Positions 50,308 to 56,019 of a stretch of 56,019 nucleotides of DNA are shown in pieces; position 1 is the first letter of the stretch, and the number at the start of each line of letters is the position of its first letter. This DNA comes from JBOGED01 sp050743625 (GTDB lineage Bacteria > Actinomycetota > Nitriliruptoria > Euzebyales > Egibacteraceae). The stretch lies in NCBI GenBank assembly GCA_050743625.1, contig JBOGED010000179.1, forward strand, positions 1 to 56,019. The letters are read 5' to 3'. The notes under the pieces were generated by a model that ran no database searches, was not told the origin of the DNA, and saw only the letters and a program-made list of their open reading frames with translations. A program made the translations under genes and the position numbers.

Positions 50308-51246
50308 ATGCGTGCTGCAGTGATCGATCGCTTTGGACCAGACGCACCCTTTCGCATGGCGGAGCTGCCCACGCCCGAACCAGGTCCCGGACAGCTCGGG
50401 CTGCACATCGACGCGGTTGGGGTCAACCCGGTGGACTGGGCTACCCGCGCCGGGTACGCGCCCACCGCCCACGCCGCTGGCTTCCCCATGGTGCTGGGCT
50501 GGGAGGCGGCCGGGACGGTCGGCGCGGTCGGCGCGGGGGTCACCAGCTGGTCGGTCGGTGATCCCGCCATGTGCTTCAGCCAGCATCTGGGCACCCAGAT
50601 CGGCACGTACGCGGAGCATGTCGTGCTCGACGTCGAGGCTTTCGCTCCCCGGCCTGACGGCCTCGACTCGCTGGCGGCCGCGACCCTTCCGGCAGCGGGG
50701 CTCACCGCCCTCCAGGCCCTCGACGCGATCAGCGTGTCGGCGGGTGACCGGCTTCTCGTCATGGGCGCCGCCGGCGCGGTAGGCGGCGTGATCACAGAGA
50801 TCGCCGTCGCTCGGGGAGCCGAGGTGATCGCGTGCGTGAGCGCCGCCGATGCCGAGGTGGCGCGCAAGCTCGGGGCCACACACGTCATCGACCGCCGCGG
50901 CGACGTGGTCGCCCGAGTACGCGAGCTGACCGGCGACGGGGCCGACGCCGCGATCGACGCGGCGCGGGCTGGCACTGCCATGCCCGCCTTCGACTCGGTC
51001 CGCGATGGCGGGCGGTTCTGCACGCTCGTCCCCATCTCGATGCCAGAACCAGCGCGCGGCATCGTCCCAACCATGGTCATGGTCCAACCCAACGGCGCGC
51101 AGATGCGCGAGCTCGCCCGCCTGGCGAGCAAAGGCGCCGTCACCGCCCGGGTGAGCCGCGTACTGCCGCTCGAGGATGCGGCTAAAGCGCACGAGCTTGT
51201 CATGGCCGGTGGACTAGCCGGCAAGGTGGTCTTGCGCGTCGGCTGA
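50308..51246 (+). CDS. MDR-superfamily NADP oxidoreductase (quinone oxidoreductase-like)
   Basis: 312 residues: MRAAVIDRFGPDAPFRMAEL, VNPVDWATRAGYAPTAHAAG, VLGWEAAGTVGAVGAGVTSW, the nucleotide motif LLVMGAAGAVGGVITEIAVA, and ATHVIDRRGDVVARVRELTG. It has no Cys/His zinc ligands, so it is the zinc-free quinone reductase or enoyl-reductase type using NADPH. It follows the aldo/keto reductase scar and may be the last gene of the plus-strand run before the SMP-30-like gene. Confidence 0.9.
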   Translation: MRAAVIDRFGPDAPFRMAELPTPEPGPGQLGLHIDAVGVNPVDWATRAGYAPTAHAAGFPMVLGWEAAGTVGAVGAGVTSWSVGDPAMCFSQHLGTQIGTYAEHVVLDVEAFAPRPDGLDSLAAATLPAAGLTALQALDAISVSAGDRLLVMGAAGAVGGVITEIAVARGAEVIACVSAADAEVARKLGATHVIDRRGDVVARVRELTGDGADAAIDAARAGTAMPAFDSVRDGGRFCTLVPISMPEPARGIVPTMVMVQPNGAQMRELARLASKGAVTARVSRVLPLEDAAKAHELVMAGGLAGKVVLRVG

Positions 51247-51295
51247 CGACCTAACCGCAGAGGGTGATGTTGAAGACCAGCTCGGAGAGGTTGTC

Positions 51296-52294
51296 TTGCG
51301 CCGCAGAAGGTTGAAACGTGCGTCGCCCTTCCTCGTCCTGCTCCTCACTGTCGTCGCGCTGGCCTTCGCTGCCGGTTGGTCGGCCCGCGCAAACCCACGT
51401 CGTACGTCCTCCCGGGTGAGGCAGTGCTCCCCGAGGGCATCGACGTCGCGCCGGATGGCACCTTCTACGTCGCCAGCGCGGGCACCGGCACCATCTACCG
51501 GGGACACATGACTCAGCCGCAGACGCACCCATTCCTACCCGGCGGCCGGGACGGGTTGGATGCGGCGGGTGGCATCCGCCGCGATAGGCGCGGGCGACTG
51601 TTCGTTGCCGGTTTCACTCGCGTTGAGGATGGTGTGGAGAGCAAGCTCTTCGTCTATGACCAGCTCGGGCGGCTCGTCACGATCCGGCTCGCCCCGGTCG
51701 CCGACGCGCAGTTCAACGACCTGGCCTTGACGCGCGACGCGGTCTATATCACCGACAGCCAGCTTCAGGTGGTGTATCGGGCTCCGCTGCGAGGTCCTGC
51801 CATCGGGGAGTTGGAGCCGTGGGTGGACATCAACGATCACTCCCCCGCACACCCGCAAGGTCGTCGTCTTAGCGGTGTCGTCGCCGACCCAGAGGGGTCG
51901 CGTTCTCCTTGTCGCCGATACGTTGGGAGGCGCGTTGTACCGCATCGACACCGCGACCCAGGCGGTACATATCGTCGACCTCGGCGAGTCAGGTCTCAAC
52001 GCCGACGGGATGCTTCTGGAAGACACCGCCCTCTACGCGGTGGCATACACGCAGCCTGACGATGGCACGCCCGTGCGGGCCGAGATCTGCGCGGTGCGGT
52101 TGTCCCGAGACCTCGCCTCGGGTGCTGTCGTGACATGTGTGACGGATCCGTCGTTCGATGCCCCGGCAGGCCTGGCTCGAGACGGCGACCGGCTGCTCGC
52201 GGTCAACAGCCAACTGTCGCACCCGCCCGGCGCCCCACCGTTCATGGTGAGCGCGATCCCCGATCCACTCCGCCGCCGTACTCTGCATCCATGA
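51296..52294 (+). pseudogene. SMP-30/NHL-type beta-propeller protein, two frameshifts
   Basis: The N-terminus from TTG 51296 has a membrane or signal segment (FLVLLLTVVALAFAAGW). Near 51400 coding changes frame into TSYVLPGEAVLPEGIDVAPD, GTFYVASAGTGTIYRG and FVYDQLGRLVTIRLAPVADA. Near 51895 it changes again into GRVLLVADTLGGALYRIDTA, QAVHIVDLGESGLNADGMLL and SFDAPAGLARDGDRLLAVNS. Restored, it would be a secreted or anchored six-bladed propeller of about 330 residues, related to superoxide-reductase-like SMP-30/gluconolactonase proteins. The function is unknown. Confidence 0.75.
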
Positions 52295-52404
52295 AGGGAC
52301 GGGGCACTGTGCAGGAAAATGCAAGCGCCCGGCACCGCTCTAGTGGCGCAAACCCGGTAAACCGGGCGACGCGAGGCCGGCCGTAGGTGGCGCGCAGGTT
52401 TCGC

Positions 52405-54510
52405 TCACGTGTCGCGGGCGTCGTCTACGCGCCGCAGCAGCAGGAGGGAGCGTGACTTCACGGTCAGCTTGTGGCGAGCCGGGTGGCGGGTGGGGCGTGC
52501 GAGCGGCTTGGCTCGGGCGGTCGAGAGCACGAGTTCCCACTCTTCCGCATAGGCCGGTGAGGGGAGCGTGAACTTTACGTCGAGGTGGCTGGCATTCGTG
52601 AGGATAAGAAAGGAGTCGTCGCGCAAGGCGCGACCGCGCTCGTCGCACGCCTCGATCGCGTTTCCATTGAGGAACACCGCCACGGCCTGTATGCACCCGT
52701 TGTCCCAATCCTCTTGGGCCATCGGCGTCCCGTCGGCGGATAGCCAGCCAGCCTCTTTCTCGTTTTGGAACCAGTGCCGCCGCCGGAACACGTGATGCTC
52801 ACGCCGTAGTTGGATCAGCGTGCGAGTAAACGCCTGGAGGCGCCCTTGCGCCGGTTCGAGCTCCCAGTCGTACCAGGTCAACTCGTTGTCCTTGCAGTAG
52901 GTGTTGTTGTTGCCTTGCTGCGTGCGGCCAAACTCGTCGCCGCCGAGCAGCATCGGCACGCCTTGTGACAAGAACAGTGTGGCGAGGAAGTTGCGCTGCT
53001 GGCGCTCGCGGAGCGCGCCGACCTCCCGGTCACCGGTGGCGCCTTCGACCCCGCAGTTCCACGACCGGTTGTGGTCTTCACCGGACTGCTGATCGTCTTG
53101 GTTCGCCTCGTTGTGCTTCTCGTTGTAGCTCACGAGGTCGCGCAAGGTGAACCCGTCATGCGCGGTGACGAAGTTGATCGAGGCGTGTGGCCTCCTGCCA
53201 GTGTGCTCGTAGAGATCCGAGGACCCCGAGACCCGCTGGGCGAGCTCTCCGAGCGGTGCCTTACCCCGCCAGTAATCACGGATTGTGTCCCGGTACTTCC
53301 CGTTCCACTCCGTCCACAGCGTCGGGAAGTTCCCGACCTGGTAACCGCCCTCGCCGACGTCCCACGGCTCGGCGATCAGCTTGACCTGGGAGATCACCGG
53401 GTCCTGTTGGATGATGTCGAAGAACGCCGAGAGCCGGTCGACGTCGTGCAGCTCACGCGCGAGTGTCGAGGCGAGGTCAAAGCGAAAACCGTCGACGTGC
53501 ATCTCGGTGACCCAGTACCGCAACGAGTCCATGATCAGCTGCAGAACGTGCGGGTGCCGGACGTTCATCGAGTTTCCCGTACCCGTGTAATCCATGTAGA
53601 AGCGCTCGTCGCCGTCGACCAGCCGGTAGTACGAGACGTTGTCGAGCCCCCGGAAGCACAGCGTTGGGCCCAGATGCGAGCCCTCCGCCGTGTGGTTGTA
53701 GACCACGTCGAGAATGACCTCAAGGCCCGCCGCGTGAAGGTCGGCAACCATGGACTTGAACTCGTAGACCTGCTCACCCAGCGTTCCTCGACCGGCGTAG
53801 TCCGCGTGTGGAGCGAAGAACCCGATCGTGTTGTAACCCCAGTAGTTGCGCAGCCCCTTCTCGACGAGGAAATGGTCGTGCAAGAAGTGGTGGATGGGCT
53901 GTAGCTCGACCGCGGTGACCCCAAGCGACACGAGATAGTCAATGATCGGTGGCGACGCCAGGCCGACATAGGTACCGCGTAGCTCTCGCGGTACGTCCGG
54001 GTGGCGCATCGTGATGCCCTTGACGTGGGTCTCATAGATGACTGTCCGGTCCCACGGCGTCTCAAGCCGCTGATCCTTGCCCCAGTCGAAGAACGGATTG
54101 ATGACCACCGACTTCGGCACGTGCAGCGCACTGTTGCGATCGTCGCGGACCGTATCGTCCTGCCCCAGCGGGTACCCGAACACCGACGGGTCCCAGTCGA
54201 CGGTACCGGTCACCGCCTTCGCATACGGGTCCAGCAGCAGCTTCGCCGGGTTAAACCGGCGGCCTCTTCTCGGCTCGTACGGGCCGTGAACACGATAGCC
54301 GTACCGTTGGCTCGGGCCGACGCCAGGCAGGTAACAATGCCACACGAACGCGGTGACCTCACGCATCTCGATGCGCAGCTCATAGCCTTCCTCGTCGAAC
54401 AAGCACAGCTCGACCCCGTCAGCGTGTTCACTGAAGACGGAAAAGTTCGTTCCTCGGCCGTCCCAACGCGCTCCCAACGGATACGGCCGGCCTGGCCAAA
54501 CGTTCACCAA
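52405..54510 (-). CDS. glgX: Glycogen debranching enzyme GlgX (second copy)
   Basis: 701 residues on the minus strand. The start VNVWPGRPYPLGARWDGRGT, then NFSVFSEHADGVELCLFDEE, is typical GlgX. It has LEVILDVVYNHTAEGSHLGP, GFRFDLASTLARELHDVDRL, KLIAEPWDVGEGGYQVGNFP, NFVTAHDGFTLRDLVSYNEK and GVPMLLGGDEFGRTQQGNNN, with all three catalytic acids. This copy is closer to canonical glycogen GlgX (GGYQVGNFP) than the one at 42060, so the two probably differ in substrate. It stands alone, tail to tail with the SMP-30-like gene. Confidence 0.95.
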   Translation of the reverse strand: MVNVWPGRPYPLGARWDGRGTNFSVFSEHADGVELCLFDEEGYELRIEMREVTAFVWHCYLPGVGPSQRYGYRVHGPYEPRRGRRFNPAKLLLDPYAKAVTGTVDWDPSVFGYPLGQDDTVRDDRNSALHVPKSVVINPFFDWGKDQRLETPWDRTVIYETHVKGITMRHPDVPRELRGTYVGLASPPIIDYLVSLGVTAVELQPIHHFLHDHFLVEKGLRNYWGYNTIGFFAPHADYAGRGTLGEQVYEFKSMVADLHAAGLEVILDVVYNHTAEGSHLGPTLCFRGLDNVSYYRLVDGDERFYMDYTGTGNSMNVRHPHVLQLIMDSLRYWVTEMHVDGFRFDLASTLARELHDVDRLSAFFDIIQQDPVISQVKLIAEPWDVGEGGYQVGNFPTLWTEWNGKYRDTIRDYWRGKAPLGELAQRVSGSSDLYEHTGRRPHASINFVTAHDGFTLRDLVSYNEKHNEANQDDQQSGEDHNRSWNCGVEGATGDREVGALRERQQRNFLATLFLSQGVPMLLGGDEFGRTQQGNNNTYCKDNELTWYDWELEPAQGRLQAFTRTLIQLRREHHVFRRRHWFQNEKEAGWLSADGTPMAQEDWDNGCIQAVAVFLNGNAIEACDERGRALRDDSFLILTNASHLDVKFTLPSPAYAEEWELVLSTARAKPLARPTRHPARHKLTVKSRSLLLLRRVDDARDT

Positions 54511-54801
54511 AACTCCTCATGTGCCGGGTTCAATCCTGGAGCGTACACGCCGCTGTAGATTCTCCCGCCCGAGCCGCCTGCGGCTATCGGTCACGCCTCG
54601 CCGCCTGTCCTCGCAGAGGCTCATGCGCCCGACCGCTCAACGGCCGCTTTCCTCCGCATGCGAAGGAAAGCGGGAGGTCAAGACCCGCGCGCCGGGCGGA
54701 GGACGCAACAATCCTGCGTATACGGAGGAAACCTGCGTTGTACGCGCCGGCAGTGGTGGATTCAGGCTTTAGGGTTCCCCGCCTCCACCACGCCGACGCC
54801 T
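54511..54801. other. Non-coding stretch between glgX and the inverted-repeat cassette
   Basis: I see no gene. It includes GC-rich stretches and short direct repeats such as GGAGGA and GGCGGAGG, and should contain the glgX promoter on the minus strand. It is probably a degenerate part of the neighbouring mobile cassette. Confidence 0.4.
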
Positions 54802-54995
54802 CCCGAACAGGGAAGACCGGGCCTACACAACCCGCCTTTTCGCCGAACTCAGTCCAGCGCGGCAAGCCGCAGTGCGATCACCTCACGCACACGCACGAAC
54901 CTGCACACACCACCCGCGAACTACCGGACACCTACCGCTGCCGTCCACCGGGGCGCTGCCTTTGTCCAGCCAGCCCTATGTGCGAAAGACGGGCG
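54802..54995 (+). repeat. Left arm of a long imperfect inverted repeat
   Basis: It begins CCCGAACAGGGAAGACC and continues through CGCCGAACTC (54841), GTGCGATCACCTCACGCACA (54872 region) and CAGCCCTATGTGCGAAAGAC to about 54995. Most of it matches the reverse complement of 55716-55944, with indels in the middle. Both arms end outward in a GAACAGGG core. Confidence 0.75.
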
Positions 54996-55085
54996 TAGCC
55001 ACGGTCGGCGAGGGCGCCGTCTGCGAGCGCCTCAATCCGCCCTCCCGCACGGCTGCACCCCAGACCGGCGGGGACGTCCTCCAGC

Positions 55086-55271
55086 TCACCGCGATGATTG
55101 CGCACCTGCCGAAATCTGGTACGCAGTACGGGGATGTCGCGGGCCCATTCTCTCGATGCGCTCACGGTAATCAAGGGGCGCGGTGCCCAGCACTACGGCG
55201 CGGGGTTCTGCTTCTTCGAGAGCCTTCACAAGACTGGCCGGACTGTGGTCAAGGTGTGAGATGCTGGTCAC
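55086..55271 (-). CDS. Small protein inside the cassette, possibly a maturation-protease-like C-terminus
   Basis: 61 residues from a GTG overlapping the preceding TGA: TSISHLDHSPASLVKALEEA, EPRAVVLGTAPLDYRERIER and MGPRHPRTAYQISAGAQ. The SHLDHSPASL and VVLGTAPLD pattern vaguely resembles the end of hydrogenase-type maturation proteases. This is a weak resemblance and the rest of such a protein is absent. It is third in a string of three small minus-strand frames. Confidence 0.35.
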   Translation of the reverse strand: MTSISHLDHSPASLVKALEEAEPRAVVLGTAPLDYRERIERMGPRHPRTAYQISAGAQSSR

Positions 55272-55366
55272 CTCTCGACCTCGCCAGCGAAGATGCGCCT
55301 CAGCTCGGCTCGCCGGACATCTGACAGATCGAGTGGGCTGATGTGCACGACGCGCGGCAGGGTCAC
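55268..55366 (-). CDS. Very small open frame after an in-frame TAG
   Basis: 32 residues from GTG 55366: TLPRVVHISPLDLSDVRRAE, then LRRIFAGEVER. It is in the same frame as the gene at 55382-55579, separated from it by a TAG and five codons, and its TGA overlaps the next GTG. It could be the end of one longer protein interrupted by a stop. Confidence 0.3.
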   Translation of the reverse strand: MTLPRVVHISPLDLSDVRRAELRRIFAGEVER

Positions 55367-55381
55367 AGGACGTGCCAGTCG

Positions 55382-55579
55382 CTACCGACCGGCCACGCGT
55401 TCGGCTGCCAACGCTCGGTTCGCGAGTTCGAACACAATCCGCTCGTTGAACGGCTCTCCCCGGTCGAGTTGCCGCTCCAACATCTCGCAGAGGTGCCACG
55501 TCGGGTAGCCACCGTAAGGACGCTCTCGTTTGTCCACGTCCTGGGTCGCGCCGGTTGCCTGGGCTGCTAGGGGCGTCAT
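55382..55579 (-). CDS. Unrecognised small protein in the inverted-repeat cassette
   Basis: 65 residues from ATG 55579: MTPLAAQATGATQDVDKRER, PYGGYPTWHLCEMLERQLDR and GEPFNERIVFELANRALAAE. It is polar and helical, with balanced composition unlike a random GC-rich frame, so probably real. It ends at TAG 55382-55384, with further coding-like sequence in the same frame beyond. I recognise no family. It is the first of three small frames lying between the two inverted-repeat arms. Confidence 0.45.
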   Translation of the reverse strand: MTPLAAQATGATQDVDKRERPYGGYPTWHLCEMLERQLDRGEPFNERIVFELANRALAAERVAGR

Positions 55580-55715
55580 CGTGCCCTCACGTTAGGGCGT
55601 CGTTGCGCCGAGGCCAAACACCCGGCACCGGACCATCGCACCGCGCCCTTGGCCGTCGGAGCCTGGCGTATCGCAACGCCCGCTGGCCTTCGGATATGGA
55701 GAAAGCGGCGACTCT

Positions 55716-55944
55716 CGCCCGTCTTCCGCACATAGGGTTGGCTGGCCAAATGCGGCGCCCGCGGTGGACCGTAGGATCCGGAGTTGGGGGGACGCGCATC
55801 GGTACGCGTCCAGTAGCGCGCGGTGTGGTCTGGCGTGGTGCATGTTCGTGCGTGTGCTTGAGGTGATCGCACCGCGCGTTGCCGAGTTGGACCGAGTTCG
55901 GCGAAGGAGGCGCGTTACGTCCGCCAGGCCTTCCCCGAACAGGG
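55716..55944 (-). repeat. Right arm of the long imperfect inverted repeat, ending in a palindrome half
   Basis: Starting CGCCCGTCTTCCGCACATAG (55716) and ending with the half-palindrome at 55929-55944, it mirrors 54802-54995. The best blocks are the one around 55840-55872 (reverse complement of GATCACCTCA and GCACACGCACGAAC) and TTCGGCGAAGGAGGCG. Confidence 0.75.
55929..55944. repeat. Half-copy of the GAACAGGG palindrome (copy D), interrupted by the intron
   Basis: CCTTCCCCGAACAGGG and the preceding CGCCAGG match the left arm and flank of copy C (22059-22081) with one difference. The expected continuation ATTTAGGGG is replaced by the intron end. Confidence 0.7.
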
Positions 55945-56019
55945 GTGAGTGGCCGGGGGGAGTCTCACCCCCCGGCCCTCGCAGAACCGGACGTGAGCCT
56001 CTCGACTCATCCGGCTCCC
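55945..56019 (-). ncRNA. 3' end of a group II intron (domains V and VI), rest beyond the window
   Basis: On the minus strand, 56017-55984 is a 34-base domain V. GAGCCGGA pairs with TCCGGTTC and holds the AGC triad, a CG bulge follows, and a short stem is capped by a GAGA tetraloop. Domain VI follows (55980-55947): a 10-bp GGCCGGGGGG/CCCCCCGGCC stem with a 7-base loop, and an unpaired A at 55950 as the expected branch point just before the CTC that closes the lower stem. The 3' splice site is near 55943-55945. The reverse-transcriptase gene and 5' end must lie to the right of the window. Confidence 0.85.

Noticed and set aside
54872..55324. Plus-strand frames over the left inverted-repeat arm (MRSPHAHARTCT...) mirrored by a similar frame on the right arm.
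   Set aside because: The protein similarity follows from the DNA repeat. Composition is not protein-like and there is no ribosome site.

Overview
The window is high-GC DNA from an actinomycete-type bacterium (Actinomycetota). The evidence is a WhiB protein, a GlnK-GlnD pair, an F420-type luciferase-like oxidoreductase, an actinobacterial large serine integrase, and frequent GTG/TTG starts with 4-base stop/start overlaps. I cannot fix the lineage further.

Layout. (1) 0.3-3.3 kb: remnant of an integrative element with small overlapping genes, a WhiB protein and a serine integrase broken by two frameshifts. A 20-base sequence just outside the integrase recurs exactly at 24.84 kb. (2) 3.4-16.5 kb: mostly chromosomal genes: fumarase, convergent with glnK-glnD; a FIST sensor protein; a NYN/LOTUS putative RNA-binding protein; a macrolide phosphotransferase; a mesaconyl-CoA isomerase/hydratase pair typical of glyoxylate assimilation; an Rrf2 regulator with a TauE exporter; a monooxygenase and a methyltransferase. 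(3) 16.5-22.1 kb: a peptide/nickel-type ABC operon whose first two genes are frameshifted. It is bordered by copies of a palindromic repeat built on GAACAGGGATTT. (4) 22.3-30.7 kb: a truncated sigma-like gene coupled to a DrrAB-type exporter, a GH57/DUF3536 protein, an F420-type enzyme, DedA, a damaged toxin-antitoxin pair, a perfect 44-bp palindrome, YjbR and a LuxR-type regulator. (5) 31.1-50.1 kb: the most unusual part, about 21 co-directional, tightly packed genes. They include ten NTF2/SnoaL-fold proteins in five subfamilies (mostly as adjacent duplicates), two DJ-1/PfpI proteins, a benzoylformate-decarboxylase-like ThDP enzyme, an AGE-epimerase-like protein fused to a STAS domain, a GMC oxidoreductase, a VOC protein, a GlgX debranching enzyme, a tautomerase and two membrane-anchored WD40 propeller proteins. 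I know of no described pathway with this composition. It is the best candidate for an undescribed system, perhaps oxidative or aldehyde metabolism of a small molecule linked to carbohydrate or stress physiology. (6) 50.1-54.5 kb: an aldo/keto reductase fragment, a quinone-oxidoreductase-like gene, a frameshifted SMP-30-like propeller gene and a second glgX on the minus strand. (7) 54.8-56.0 kb: a cassette bounded by long imperfect inverted repeats, then the 3' end (domains V and VI) of a group II intron on the minus strand. The intron is inserted into a half-copy of the GAACAGGG palindrome and continues beyond the window.

Many genes carry apparent single-base indels. Several of these lie in short homopolymers, so part of the apparent gene decay may be sequence error.
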